Assembly: GCF_034366625.1 (NCBI RefSeq)
Contig: NZ_JAXMIH010000014.1
Coordinates: 248,001-312,000, forward strand
Length of the DNA stretch: 64,000 bases
Source of the DNA: Prosthecobacter sp.
Lineage (GTDB): Bacteria; Verrucomicrobiota; Verrucomicrobiia; Verrucomicrobiales; Verrucomicrobiaceae
Direction: 5' to 3'
Made by a program: the position numbers and the translations under genes. Below the pieces are notes generated by a model that did no database searches, had not been told where the DNA came from, and saw only the letters and a program-made list of their open reading frames with translations. The first letter of the stretch is position 1. Every line of letters starts with the position of its first letter. This document shows positions 36,101-45,075 of this stretch, in pieces.

Positions 36101-38559
36101 TGTAGAGCAGTTGGATGTGAGGACACCAGATTCACCGTTAATGGAGAGGACTCCGGTCGCGGGATGCTAACACTGCCACCGGCGATCATTGTGTTTCCAT
36201 TTTCAGCCAGGCTCTCAGGCAGGGTGACCGTGACCGGCGGCGGCGGAATGAAGCCGGCATGTTCACTGAAGACCAGTTGGGTGGACGAGGCAGTGACAAG
36301 TCCATAATCACCCCAGCGGAAGATGCCGCCATAAGCATCTCCGCGTTGAGAGCCATAAAACCAATTCTTCTGGGAGATGCCCGAGGGAGCAGAGATGATG
36401 TCCGTGTTGAGCTTTCCTGCATATGCGTCGAGCCAGTAAAGCCGGTTCAACGATGGATCAGGCACAGCTCCCTCCACCTGCGCACCGCCAAACGGAGGTG
36501 GCGTCCCATAGAGTGCCGTCGCCGTGTCTGAGAGCAGCGAAATGCGGTACTTGTGGTAGAAACATGTGTCGGTCGAATAATGCAGCACACCATGGAGTTC
36601 ACCTGCAAGCGCCACCTCCCGCTGAAGGAACAGCCCGGAGGTTCCCAGCGTGTAGCGCATGAGCTTCGAACTCTGGTAGTTCACAAAACGCACGCCCAGC
36701 ACACGCCCGGCACCACCCGTGACGACTTGATTGCATGCTGCCGCGGTATCCGGCAGCATCACACCGCCTTGGATGGCACATAACGGAGCCAGGTCCCCTG
36801 AATACCCCGCGTCCTGACGGGCTACGAGAAGCGTCTCCAATGCGGTACCGTCCGCCACGGCGAGGTCGATGGGCTTCATGGGCCGTCCGTCGGCACTCGT
36901 ACCCACCGAACGTCCTGGTTCCCAAGCTTGCGCATTCAGCGCGCGGCTCACGATCGTCCCCCGGTTGCCCAGGCCGACATGAATGCGTCCATCTTTGACG
37001 GTAAAACAGCTTCCCATCGCAGGAACCGCATGGAAAGAAGTGATGCGCTGCTGTTCCGGCTGCATTTCCACCACCTGACCGGCCCAGTAGCTCACCCGAC
37101 CGTCCCAGAAGTAGCTTTCGGCCGTCGAACCGAGCAGCGAGAACAACCTCCGGCTCGCCTTGTCGTAACGTGTTTGGAGATTTTGGGGCAGTTGTTGCGC
37201 CATCCATGTGTTCCCGCCATGTCCGAGGCTGCCAAGCTGGATGGCATGCGTGTTGTTGGTCGTGCTCGACTCGGTCGTCGAGCAACTTCCCGTCGCGGTG
37301 ACTGCGGTGACGCCCGCAGGCCATGACGGGAGCTGGATGGTCACCGTGGCTTGTTCATCTGGTGCCAGAGCACCGAGGGCCACGCTCACATCCCCTCCAC
37401 TGACCTGCACGCTCCCCAGCGTGCTCGTGACCTGGCCGGCGGATGCCACCGGCATGCCGCTCCAGTTCAACTGCGTGGAAGCCGCCGTGGCGCGCCCGGC
37501 ATTCCGTACCAGCACTGAGAAGGAAACAGGCTGTCCTTGCACCAGATAAGAAGGTCCGGGCATCTGGCGCACCACGAGATCCGCCTCCTCCGGCTTTGGA
37601 ACCATCCGCCAGTCGCGAAAACGGAGGCCTTCCGGTTTGCAGAGAGCAATCCGGTCTCCGCAGAGCACGAGGGTAGACGTGCCGCTCTCCGGCGGGTCAC
37701 GCTCCTCCACGGCAGCCATCGTGCGGGCATCGAGCGCCACGACACGCTCATCGCTGGAGCTGTTTCGAATGGTCATCACCACGCGGTCAGAAGCCGCATC
37801 ATAGTCCCCGGCGCTGCCATAATTGAAAAGCGACCCGTTTTGCAGGCGGGTAAAAGCATCGAACCAATAGATGTCGATGAGCAATAACCGGCCTTTCCTC
37901 CGAAAGGTGTGGCTGCCGTTAGGCGTCGGAAATGTGCCCATGCTTTGCGGAGCGCTGATAGTCGAACCGGAGACCTGAAAGCGCTGCATCGTGCAGGGGC
38001 TGCTCAGTTGATCGGACAGTGCGAACCATTCGCCATCCGTATTCCCCGGCACAATCAAGGCCGTGCCGGCCTCCTGGGCGGTTGAGGCGATGAGCACGCC
38101 GTTTTCAAAAACCTGGTAGCCTTTTGCGCCGCCAATGGAAGACAGGGTCACCGTTGCCACCCGTCCCGGTGCTCCGGGCAGGGCGGCCACCGAATAAAAA
38201 ACTTTTTCTCCGTTCGCATCCGTGCCGGCCGACCAATCTGCCACCACCGAACCGGAAGCCAAATTGACCTGGGCCAGTCTTTTGCCGCCATCGTGGCAAA
38301 CATACAACTGACTCCCAGCCGATGCGCAGTCCATGCGGTCTCCCATCAGGCTCGTGGTGGTTGTGACAACGATCGGTGCTTCGAGTGCACCCGTGGCCGG
38401 ATTTACCGGTGTGATACTTCCACCCGTGATGCAAAAAAGCCGGTCGGTGGCCACATCATAAACTCGTGCCGTGTGAGGGAGTGCCACATCCCCATCAGCC
38501 CGGGCCGCCGTCATGCCAAGAGCATGGGCAGAAAGCCAGATTAGAACGGTGCGACGCAT
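33115..38559 (-). CDS. Giant secreted multidomain surface protein with Calx-beta repeats
   Basis: A 1814-residue exported protein with a signal peptide (MRRTVLIWLSAHALGMTAARA). Residues about 25-330 and 450-770 look like two beta-propellers (repeated short strands with aromatic/Gly turns). A CARDB/DUF11-like domain (about 335-445, VSFSVLVRNAGRATAAS) lies between. Three Calx-beta-like repeats follow (about 780-1080), each with a LAENG or RESAG turn and a later DNxLxDGxK motif. Ig-like and fibronectin-like domains come next, and near the C-terminus two Ca-binding loops (DANSDSLSDEW, DPDHDGMNNF). No sorting signal is evident. Adhesion or matrix binding is likely; no enzyme motif is seen. Confidence 0.82.
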   Translation of the reverse strand: MRRTVLIWLSAHALGMTAARADGDVALPHTARVYDVATDRLFCITGGSITPVNPATGALEAPIVVTTTTSLMGDRMDCASAGSQLYVCHDGGKRLAQVNLASGSVVADWSAGTDANGEKVFYSVAALPGAPGRVATVTLSSIGGAKGYQVFENGVLIASTAQEAGTALIVPGNTDGEWFALSDQLSSPCTMQRFQVSGSTISAPQSMGTFPTPNGSHTFRRKGRLLLIDIYWFDAFTRLQNGSLFNYGSAGDYDAASDRVVMTIRNSSSDERVVALDARTMAAVEERDPPESGTSTLVLCGDRIALCKPEGLRFRDWRMVPKPEEADLVVRQMPGPSYLVQGQPVSFSVLVRNAGRATAASTQLNWSGMPVASAGQVTSTLGSVQVSGGDVSVALGALAPDEQATVTIQLPSWPAGVTAVTATGSCSTTESSTTNNTHAIQLGSLGHGGNTWMAQQLPQNLQTRYDKASRRLFSLLGSTAESYFWDGRVSYWAGQVVEMQPEQQRITSFHAVPAMGSCFTVKDGRIHVGLGNRGTIVSRALNAQAWEPGRSVGTSADGRPMKPIDLAVADGTALETLLVARQDAGYSGDLAPLCAIQGGVMLPDTAAACNQVVTGGAGRVLGVRFVNYQSSKLMRYTLGTSGLFLQREVALAGELHGVLHYSTDTCFYHKYRISLLSDTATALYGTPPPFGGAQVEGAVPDPSLNRLYWLDAYAGKLNTDIISAPSGISQKNWFYGSQRGDAYGGIFRWGDYGLVTASSTQLVFSEHAGFIPPPPVTVTLPESLAENGNTMIAGGSVSIPRPESSPLTVNLVSSHPTALQIPATVIIPAGALTASFDITPISDPSLTGPKEVAITGSANLFTSTTAITWVTDVQSTVITLSVPAMLAENAGYSFTAGSLSIGQALPAPLQVLVSSNHPTVLGVVYSTTTSALVTIPAGQTSVTFGLGVNDNSLLDGDKAVTLTATVPGWSAATAALVVQDNEVPALDFMSYPVEVRESAGAGLGLYLTFGGTLVAPLTVSLSSSDITEMEFEQSQVTVPAGSESVTVYLKIIDDDLIDGVQNLTLTASAPGFTAATKTAIIRDNEVGALVWGNVGGPVTAGAVLNTEITAQTIDGDPLTYNGQITFSAGGRPLSPLTQTGTGAVAMRLFQAGTTTLTATLGSITATAPPVEVVAGEAGGFQWSGVPSTVLQNTPFTAQIHAFDLFGNAITSFNGTAGLSARAPQREAQIGGGSSFGGSNPVLNTAFTHARSQILLRSFEVGAAGKLTAISLNLASLPSRAFDDLTIRLKHTSLTLYPAPTWESSGWTTVRSGPWMPLSMGWVLIPLLVPFDYDGVSSLLVDVSFANDAPSQSLLCMETYASGSRAMQFGSTSSSYGPPTTWANSSPTPSYALRPDIRLEFGRLVSVSPLTTSSFVNGVWSGELTLDGTSSAGVVLQAAAGSATGRSASFELGRLPLAVPVFIAEPSYTAGLSNTVAWQGVEGAGAYLVQQASDSSFSSVLADSDWIAGTSHLFAGLADDTAFYYRVKNRRADDPAVESAWSSFTSSTQDDNVPALTVSNLTVQGEIQSSRPAISIRASYVDSTSPGGLSCSATVPGILNSTIAQQTGEGWTGAWTSQINMPASGSAQATVTATDAVGQTSQLIITLVRLTDANSDSLSDEWQQSSGLLVSGLSTEDIGPLGDPDHDGMNNFMEMARGSHPLSTSTVMDVIARQPGTFWSSTVLSFERRRGIDTDLKFEPQSSTDLSSWSPVTNLSETVVPNPDGLTERVTWSMPDSIGGGIIIFGLGGGITLPSAPSKKFFKIQVSVRPPEVVP

Positions 38560-38717
38560 GAAAATTGCCTATCATGAACGGCATTCAGCATCCACACAAA
38601 TCTACACGCCTGTCACTGACCTATGAGGCATCCGCCACGTTAAAGCAGACGCCATTTCTACCCCGAAGTCACGGGCGGCAGCGGTGAGAAGCATCAAATG
38701 AGTTATTTATGGGCTCA

Positions 38718-39473
38718 CTACAGCTTGGTGGGCGGGACGTCTTCCTTCTTTTCCGGCTCAGCTTTCCCGTCTTCTGGGGGACGACGGAAGCCATCCCTGC
38801 CATCCTTGGACTCCGACTTCTCACGGAATTTCATGAACTCCTGACCCGCGACTTCGCGGTAGGTGTCGCGCAGCTTTTTGAAGGCTTCCATGCGTTGATC
38901 CGGCGGCAGTTGCTCCAGTCTGGCCAGCGCCTCTTTCACACGCGGCAACTGCATGATGCGATCATGAAAGCGCCGCGTTTCCTCACGGCGTTCCGGTTTG
39001 GACACGGACATCATCTCAGCCCCGAGACGGATCGCCGCCATGCGCCCAAACTCCGGCGACTCCGGCTTTGGCATCTCCGGCAGACCGCGCTGGTCCACCG
39101 GGAACGGCGGTTTGATCTTCTCCAGAATCCCCACGACCTCGGGATCGATTTCCTTGAGCGCCTTGTGCAGCGTGTTGCGCATCTCCTCGTTCGCTTTCAT
39201 CGCCTCGTCACGCGATGCGATGACCTCGGGGCGCTGCCAGGCCTTTTCAAAGGCCGCGCGCACCTTGCCACGCTCCGCCTCGGATAGCTTTTCAAAACCA
39301 TCAAATCCTCGCGACGGCTTCCCGCCCATGCCTGGAATCATGCCTGGAGGGCCGCGCCGCTCGCCATCGCGGAAAGACGGCCCCTCGCCCGGTTTCGGCG
39401 GAGGTGGCTTGGTGTCTTCCGACTGAGCAACAGCAGTCGTGACGAGGGCTAAAAACAAGGCCAGAGGGCGCAT
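38718..39473 (-). CDS. Hypothetical secreted, charged helical protein
   Basis: A protein of about 251 residues with a signal peptide (MRPLALFLALVTTAVAQ). After a Pro/Gly-rich linker (KPPPPKPGEGPS, then PPGMIPGMGGKPS), the body is long amphipathic helices rich in Glu, Lys and Arg (KLSEAERGKVRAAFEKAWQ, LEQLPPDQRMEAFKKLRDTY). The LSEAER and LPPDQR turns recall Spy/CpxP-like or periplasmic heavy-metal sensor helices (LTxxQ-like motifs), but I cannot assign it. In-frame starts at 39482, 39533 and a GTG at 39575 are possible; the last would overlap the upstream gene's stop. It follows the NHL-repeat gene and is probably cotranscribed with it. Confidence 0.7.
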   Translation of the reverse strand: MRPLALFLALVTTAVAQSEDTKPPPPKPGEGPSFRDGERRGPPGMIPGMGGKPSRGFDGFEKLSEAERGKVRAAFEKAWQRPEVIASRDEAMKANEEMRNTLHKALKEIDPEVVGILEKIKPPFPVDQRGLPEMPKPESPEFGRMAAIRLGAEMMSVSKPERREETRRFHDRIMQLPRVKEALARLEQLPPDQRMEAFKKLRDTYREVAGQEFMKFREKSESKDGRDGFRRPPEDGKAEPEKKEDVPPTKL

Positions 39474-39571
39474 GGCAGGCATGTTCCGCCGCTGCGTTGG
39501 TTTGGCAACTTCATAGCTGGGCTCGGTTTTCATCTCCTTATTAAAACTGGGCTCGACTCCAAAAGTTGCGC

Positions 39572-40588
39572 TCACTTGAGCCGCTCCAGTTTCAGCAAGG
39601 GAGCCGCCGCAGACGCAAACTGGGCCACATACAGGTTTCCATGCGCATCCACCGCCACGCCATGCGGATGAATGAACGTTTTTCCATCGCTCTTCATCGG
39701 CTGCAGCACACCGTTTTCATACACGGCAGACGGACCACCGATGTTCGAGACGACTTTCCAGTTCGAATCGACAATGGAGATGAACCCCGGCGCATTTTTG
39801 TCCTTCGGCCAGTTGTCGCCGAGATGCGGGATGATCGTGTGCTGGCCGAAAAGCACGATGTCACGCGGATTCCCGCCAGGAAACGGCATTTGATCAACGA
39901 AACGGCCCTCTGGAGTGAACATGCGGATTTCCTGCTGGTCGCTCATGCCGATGACCACACGCGGCGTGCCATCGCGGTCATCAAACGCACCACCATGCGG
40001 CCCCCAGTGCTTCAATTGGTCCTTCGGGTCGCCCATGTTGCCACCCCAAGCTCGGAGCAGCGATCCATCGGCTTTGTAGTGGAAGATGTAATCCTTCCCG
40101 TAACCGTCGAAGACCGCGAACTCGCCACTCGGGAAGTGGATCGTCTTCGAGGGCCGGTATTCCTTCGCATCGGCATGCAGCTTCGCTTTTTCAGGCCAGG
40201 GGAACACCGCCAGTTCCTCGCCATCGAGCGTCAGCTTGCGCACCTCGTGCAGTTGAGTGTCCGTGATGAACAGCACCTCGCGCTCTCCCTCTCTCACGAG
40301 ACTCATGCCGTGCGCGCCTGGCATGCGTGCCGTCCAGTGTTTGATCAACGCACCAGACTTCGTGTCGAGGATGATCACGTTGTTCCGCGCATCATCGGTG
40401 AGGAAGAACAACCGCCCTTGCGAGTCGATGACGACCGCGTGGCCGTTTTTCACATTCACCTGCGCTAAAGCCTCGCGTCCCCAGTTTGGAACCACGCGAT
40501 AGCGGAACTCGCCCTGACCGAGGACTTCTTCAGCCAGAACGGCGGTGTTCATGAGGCAAACGGCAAACAGGATGGCGAAACGGATCAT
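39572..40588 (-). CDS. Secreted NHL-repeat six-bladed beta-propeller
   Basis: A 338-residue exported protein with a signal peptide (MIRFAILFAVCLMNTAVLA). It contains repeated NHL-type blades with GHAVVIDSQGRLFFLTD, GAHGMSLVREGEREVLFITD, FPSGEFAVFDGYGKDYIF and a final HPHGVAVDAHGNLYVAQF. This is the peptidylglycine-lyase/SMP-30-like propeller family often found in PVC genomes. It could be a binding module or a lyase; the catalytic residues of known enzymes are not identifiable here. The downstream charged helical gene is on the same strand. It is divergent from the YugP-like peptidase gene. Confidence 0.82.
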   Translation of the reverse strand: MIRFAILFAVCLMNTAVLAEEVLGQGEFRYRVVPNWGREALAQVNVKNGHAVVIDSQGRLFFLTDDARNNVIILDTKSGALIKHWTARMPGAHGMSLVREGEREVLFITDTQLHEVRKLTLDGEELAVFPWPEKAKLHADAKEYRPSKTIHFPSGEFAVFDGYGKDYIFHYKADGSLLRAWGGNMGDPKDQLKHWGPHGGAFDDRDGTPRVVIGMSDQQEIRMFTPEGRFVDQMPFPGGNPRDIVLFGQHTIIPHLGDNWPKDKNAPGFISIVDSNWKVVSNIGGPSAVYENGVLQPMKSDGKTFIHPHGVAVDAHGNLYVAQFASAAAPLLKLERLK

Positions 40589-40676
40589 GCGGCCATCCAA
40601 ACATGCTGCCGCGCCTCCTGCAAGAACGCCGCACACACGATTTGCCTGCCGCTCGATTGGCTGTCAGTGTCCGCGC

Positions 40677-41372
40677 ATGCCGTTTCTGCTCATTGGTGTC
40701 GCTCTCTTCGCCGGTCTCGCCCTCGTCCGCTGGGCGCAGGCGCGGCATGCGAGCATGATGACCAAAGGCCTACGGGTGAACGCGCCCACGGCACACAATG
40801 CTGGCGAGATCGCCCTCCTGTTTCTCAAATCCGAAGGCGTCGATGATGTGCAGATCGTCGAGCACAACGCCCTCGTCACCAATTACTTCGATCCCGCCCG
40901 TCGCAGGCTGTTCCTGCGTAGTGAGGTGGCCCATGGCACGACTTTGACCGCGTGGGCCATCGCCCTGCACGAAGCCGCGCACGCCCTGCAAACAGGAGAC
41001 AGTCTGGGCGAACTCAAATGGCGGCAAAGCTGCATCCGCATGAGCCGCTACCTGCCCACGCTGGCCGTGCTGGTCATCACCGGGATGACGCTTTTCAAAG
41101 TGCTGATTCCACGCAACGCCATCTTCATCGCCGCTGGCGTCCTGCTGCTCCTTTTGCTGTTGAACCTCGGCAGCGTGCCCACCGAGCTCAACGCCAACAA
41201 GCGCCTCCGCCGCTTCTTGGAAGAACACCTCAAAAATCACGGCCAGGCGCACGAACGCATCAACGAACTGCTCTTCTGCATGGCCATCCGCGAAACCGGC
41301 GACCTGCTCAGCTCCCCGCGCTACTTCTTCCTCAGCGCCCTGCCCGGCACAGGAAAATCACGCCCTTCGTAA
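40677..41372 (+). CDS. YugP-type zinc metallopeptidase (membrane)
   Basis: A 231-residue inner-membrane protein. The N-terminal helix (PFLLIGVALFAGLALVRWA) precedes a zinc motif H98-E-A-A-H102 in ALHEAAHALQTGD, with two closely spaced helices near LPTLAVLVITGMTLFKVL and IFIAAGVLLLLLLLNL. The last part, ELNANKRLRRFL, fits the distal-ligand region of the YugP/neutral zinc metallopeptidase 2 family (PF04298). Function in bacteria is unsettled; homologues are linked to membrane protein turnover. The ATG at 40677 is chosen because the earlier in-frame sequence overlaps the divergent NHL gene's start region. Confidence 0.85.
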   Translation: MPFLLIGVALFAGLALVRWAQARHASMMTKGLRVNAPTAHNAGEIALLFLKSEGVDDVQIVEHNALVTNYFDPARRRLFLRSEVAHGTTLTAWAIALHEAAHALQTGDSLGELKWRQSCIRMSRYLPTLAVLVITGMTLFKVLIPRNAIFIAAGVLLLLLLLNLGSVPTELNANKRLRRFLEEHLKNHGQAHERINELLFCMAIRETGDLLSSPRYFFLSALPGTGKSRPS

Positions 41373-41401
41373 GGCTTCGCTCCGCGGCCCGTTTGCCTCG
41401 C

Positions 41402-42109
41402 ATGGTCAAAACGATCGCCTTTCTCATCACCACGGCATCTCTCGCGCTCGCTGACACGCAAACGTCCGCTTCCTACAGCGGCGATTTCATCATCAAGGTC
41501 AACTACCCCTACCTTCTGTCGAAACCCAAAGGTTATGACGTGGATCAGATGAAGAAATGGCCGCTCGTCATCTTCCTGCATGGATCGGGCGAGCGCGGCA
41601 CCGATCTCGAACTCATCAAAAAACACGGCCCGCCCAAATTGATCGCGGCTGGGCAGAAATTCCCCGCCGTCATCGCCAGCTTGCAGTGTGATTCGAAGAA
41701 TCTGTGGAATCCACACGGCGTGAAGGCCGTCACCGATCATCTCATCAAGACCGAGCGCATCGACACAAACCGCGTTTATCTCACAGGCATCAGCATGGGC
41801 GGTTTTGGCACTTGGGAGACGGCCTTCGAGTACCCCGACACCTATGCCGCCATCGCACCGGTCTGCGGCGGAGCGGGCGTGCGCTGGGTCACAGCGGAGC
41901 GCCTCAAACATCTGCCCGCCTGGATCTTTCACGGCGACAAGGACGGCGCTGTCCCGGTCGAAAACAGCCAGAAAATCTACGACGCGCTCAAGAAGATCGA
42001 CGCCCCGGTCAAATTGACGATCTATCCCGGTGTCGGCCACAATTCGTGGACTGCGACGTATGACAGCCCCGAGTTCTGGAAATGGCTCTTTGAACAAAAA
42101 CGCTCATGA
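41402..42109 (+). CDS. Secreted alpha/beta-hydrolase esterase
   Basis: A 235-residue exported hydrolase. A short signal peptide (TIAFLITTASLALA) is followed by the oxyanion strand PLVIFLHGSGERG, nucleophile elbow G-I-S-M-G-G, acid-residue region IFHGDKDGAVPV and catalytic His in YPGVGHNSW. The pattern is that of the feruloyl-esterase/PHB-depolymerase-like or phospholipase/carboxylesterase clade found with polysaccharide utilisation genes. Its stop overlaps by ATGA the start of the next, larger esterase, so the pair is likely to act together. The leader has no Shine-Dalgarno. Confidence 0.85.
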   Translation: MVKTIAFLITTASLALADTQTSASYSGDFIIKVNYPYLLSKPKGYDVDQMKKWPLVIFLHGSGERGTDLELIKKHGPPKLIAAGQKFPAVIASLQCDSKNLWNPHGVKAVTDHLIKTERIDTNRVYLTGISMGGFGTWETAFEYPDTYAAIAPVCGGAGVRWVTAERLKHLPAWIFHGDKDGAVPVENSQKIYDALKKIDAPVKLTIYPGVGHNSWTATYDSPEFWKWLFEQKRS

Positions 42110-44280
42110 AAATCCTCATCGCCCTTCTCGCAGCCACCTCGCTGCATGCCCAAATCCTTCCCGGCACGAAACCGCTGGAGCCGAATCCGGATTTTTCTGC
42201 CACGATGGTCGCGGGCATCGACAAATTCGCGCTGCGGCTCATCGAGCAGTCGAAGACGGGCCGCAAGCCGACGCGGGAGAAGCTGAAGGCTGCCATTGGC
42301 ATCGTGGATGAGCGCGTGCCTGTCACGGCGCTCGAATTCGTCGGCGACACGGCCTCCCCTGCCTTGCTGCTCGAAACGGAGCAGTGCCGCGTTTTCCGCG
42401 TACGCTGGCCGGTCTTCGACGGCGTACATGGCGAGGGCATTTATGTGCAGCCGAAGGGCAAACCGCATGCGCGGGTGATCTACCTGCCGGATGCCGACGG
42501 CACGCCGGAGAGGCTGGTGGACGAATGGCTGCTCACCACCGGCTGCGAGGTCGTCATTCCGGCGCTGGTGAGCCGCGATTCGGAGTTCAGCACGAATGAC
42601 AAGTTCAACGTGAAGACGAACATCCCGCACCGCGAGTGGGTGTATCGCCAAAGCTACGAGCTGGGGCATCACATCATCGGTTACGAGGTGCAGAAGGCGC
42701 TCTCCATTGTCGATTGGTTCAAGGCGCAGCCGGAGCAGGTGCCGGTGCTCATCGCCGGAGTGGGCGAAGGCGGCATGCAGGCCCTGCACGCGGCCGCCAT
42801 CGACGAGCGGATCGACAGCGTGTACTCGATGGGCTACTTCGCGCCGCGTGAAGGTGTGTGGCAGGAGCCGATTGAACGCAATGTCTTCGGCCTGCTGCGT
42901 GATCTCGGCGACGCGGAGATCGCCAGCCTCATCGCACCGCGTCCCCTGGTGTTGCAGCACTTGTTTTATCCGAACCGTGTCGTCTCGATGGAGGCCCCCA
43001 AAGGTATGCGCGCCATCGCCGCGCCGGGAAAACTCTCCGCGCCTGATCTGGCCGCCTTCAACGCCGAGATTGAGCGCGCGAAGACTCTCGCGCCCACCGG
43101 CCGCATCCTCGCGGCCACGCAGGAGACGAACAACGATCAGATCATCCGCCATCTGCTGCCCCTGGCCTCCGCCGATGCCGCACTAAAATCGCTAAAGATC
43201 ACCGGAGCCACGATCACGATCAAACCCGATGCCACACGCCAAAAGAGGCTCGTGCGCGAGCTTGAAGCCTTCACGCAACGATTGCTGGTGACCACCGAGA
43301 CGGAGCGCAAGGAGCAGTTCTGGAACAAGCTGCCGCTCAAATCGCTGCCTGAGTTTGAAGCCTACACGGTGAAGGAGCGCGAGCGCTTCTGGAACGAAGT
43401 CATCGGCCGCCTGCCGGACCCGAACCTGCCGATGAACGCCAAGAGCCGCTTCGTGCGAGAGACGGACAAGGTGCGCATTTACGAAGTCACCTTGGACGTG
43501 TGGGACGATGTGTTTGCGTGGGGCTGGCTGTGCCTGCCGAAGGATCTCAAGGATGGCGAGAAACGTCCCGTCGTCGTCTGCCAGCATGGATTGGAAGGCA
43601 TTCCGGAAGACACCATCACCACGGACGAGACGAACCGCGCCTTTGGAGCCTACAAGGCCTTCACGCTACGTCTCGCGGAACAGGGATTCATCACTTTCGC
43701 GCCGCACAACCCGTATCGCGGCATGCACGCCTTCCGCACGCTCCAGCGGAAGCTCAATCCGCTCGGCCTCACGCTCTACAGCGTCATCAACGGCCAGCAT
43801 CAGCGCATTCTCGAGTGGCTGAAGTCGCAGCCCTTCACACCGCCGGACAAGATCGCCTTCTACGGCCTCAGCTATGGCGGGAAGTCGGCCATGCGCACGC
43901 CCGCCGTGCTAACCAATTACTGCCTGAGCATTTGCAGCGGCGACTTCAATGAATGGGTGCGCAAGTGCGTGAGCACGGACATGCCGATGAATTACACGCA
44001 CACCCACGAGTACGAGATCTGGGAGTGGAACATGGGCCGCACCTTCAACTACGCCGAGATGGCCGCGCTGATCGCGCCGAGGCCCTTCATGGTCGAACGC
44101 GGCCACAACGACGGCGTGGGCATCGACGAATGGGTGAACTACGAGTTCGCCAAAGTCCGCCGCCTCTACAACAAGCTCCTCATCGGCGAGCGCACGACGA
44201 TCGAGCACTTCGACGGCCCGCACACGATCAACGGCGTGGGGACGTACCAGTTTTTGAAGGAGAAACTGGGGTGGAAGTGA
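42106..44280 (+). CDS. Secreted two-domain acetyl-xylan-esterase-like hydrolase
   Basis: A 724-residue exported protein (signal peptide MKILIALLAATSLHA) with two alpha/beta-hydrolase halves. The N-terminal half (about 60-310) has the elbow G-V-G-E-G-G, where the position normally held by Ser is Gly, so it is probably inactive. The C-terminal half (about 450-724) has RPVVVCQHGLEG, a proper elbow G-L-S-Y-G-G and a late HFDGPHTI that may hold the His. This layout is known in PVC acetyl xylan esterase/dienelactone-hydrolase-like proteins. It is coupled by ATGA to the smaller esterase upstream. Confidence 0.82.
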   Translation: MKILIALLAATSLHAQILPGTKPLEPNPDFSATMVAGIDKFALRLIEQSKTGRKPTREKLKAAIGIVDERVPVTALEFVGDTASPALLLETEQCRVFRVRWPVFDGVHGEGIYVQPKGKPHARVIYLPDADGTPERLVDEWLLTTGCEVVIPALVSRDSEFSTNDKFNVKTNIPHREWVYRQSYELGHHIIGYEVQKALSIVDWFKAQPEQVPVLIAGVGEGGMQALHAAAIDERIDSVYSMGYFAPREGVWQEPIERNVFGLLRDLGDAEIASLIAPRPLVLQHLFYPNRVVSMEAPKGMRAIAAPGKLSAPDLAAFNAEIERAKTLAPTGRILAATQETNNDQIIRHLLPLASADAALKSLKITGATITIKPDATRQKRLVRELEAFTQRLLVTTETERKEQFWNKLPLKSLPEFEAYTVKERERFWNEVIGRLPDPNLPMNAKSRFVRETDKVRIYEVTLDVWDDVFAWGWLCLPKDLKDGEKRPVVVCQHGLEGIPEDTITTDETNRAFGAYKAFTLRLAEQGFITFAPHNPYRGMHAFRTLQRKLNPLGLTLYSVINGQHQRILEWLKSQPFTPPDKIAFYGLSYGGKSAMRTPAVLTNYCLSICSGDFNEWVRKCVSTDMPMNYTHTHEYEIWEWNMGRTFNYAEMAALIAPRPFMVERGHNDGVGIDEWVNYEFAKVRRLYNKLLIGERTTIEHFDGPHTINGVGTYQFLKEKLGWK

Positions 44281-44283
44281 GAT

Positions 44284-45075
44284 TCACAACGCCGCGAGAA
44301 TCTTTTTTAGCAGCAGTCCTGTCGGTTGCACCGGAATCACATCAACGGGAAAGAGCGCATCCTCCCAGATGAGAATGTTGGCAGGCTTGGCATCGAAGAC
44401 CGCGATGTTTTCCTCGCGGTAATACCATGCCATCGAGGGGCCGACTGACTGGCTGAGATGGAGCTTTTGATAGCCGCGCTGCTGAAACCAATTCTCGATG
44501 ATGCGCAGCGGACGTTTCGGACTGTCATCGCGGGTTTCTTCGGTGAGGGGGCGCCCCGGAATGAAACGCTGACTGGTGACTGTGGTGAACTGCCCATGAA
44601 GGCGGGTGAAACCCTCCAGCCGATAGCCGAGTTCTGGAAAGAGACGGCCGACGAGCAACAACCGGGTGAAATATTGCAGCGGCGTGCCTGGACTGATGTG
44701 GAGGATGGGCTCCGCGTGTGGATAGAATCCGCACCCGTCTTTGGTGACACGCATGATCCGCTGCGGGTGCGGATTGCCCACGAGCTTGAAATCGTGCTCC
44801 TGTCCGCCGGTTTGAAAATCACCGCAGCCGTCAGGATCGAGCCAAATCCCCTGCTCTCTCGCAAAGACCTCAAGGACAGCTATCTCGCTGGCGCACTGAC
44901 TGGGAAGCTCGGCGACTGACCAAGATTCCGTCGAATCGAGGCATAAGCATCTTCGAAGGACATCGACGGCATTCTGGAGATGACCGCCTGCGCTTCCTCC
45001 TGCGTCATCCACGGCGTCACGGGCCGGGAGCTGGCCGGGGTCGCTTGGTAGGTCGCCGGAGTCTCCTGGATGCAT
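44284..45075 (-). CDS. Polyvalent-protein-kinase-like protein (N-terminus doubtful)
   Basis: A 263-codon frame whose last 200 residues look genuine: IAVLEVFAREQGIW, LRIIENWFQQRGY and the kinase-like catalytic segment VFDAKPANILIWEDALFPVDVI, resembling the DxxPxNxL loop of the Ser/Thr kinase domain found in polyvalent proteins. The first 60 residues instead look like out-of-frame translation (MHPGDSGDLPSDPGQ). In the overlapping frame there is a better N-terminal sequence at 44880-45101. No alternative ATG, GTG or TTG lies near the start of the good part. So either a -1 frameshift or an unusual start is involved. The gene is convergent with the esterase. Confidence 0.5.
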   Translation of the reverse strand: MHPGDSGDLPSDPGQLPARDAVDDAGGSAGGHLQNAVDVLRRCLCLDSTESWSVAELPSQCASEIAVLEVFAREQGIWLDPDGCGDFQTGGQEHDFKLVGNPHPQRIMRVTKDGCGFYPHAEPILHISPGTPLQYFTRLLLVGRLFPELGYRLEGFTRLHGQFTTVTSQRFIPGRPLTEETRDDSPKRPLRIIENWFQQRGYQKLHLSQSVGPSMAWYYREENIAVFDAKPANILIWEDALFPVDVIPVQPTGLLLKKILAAL

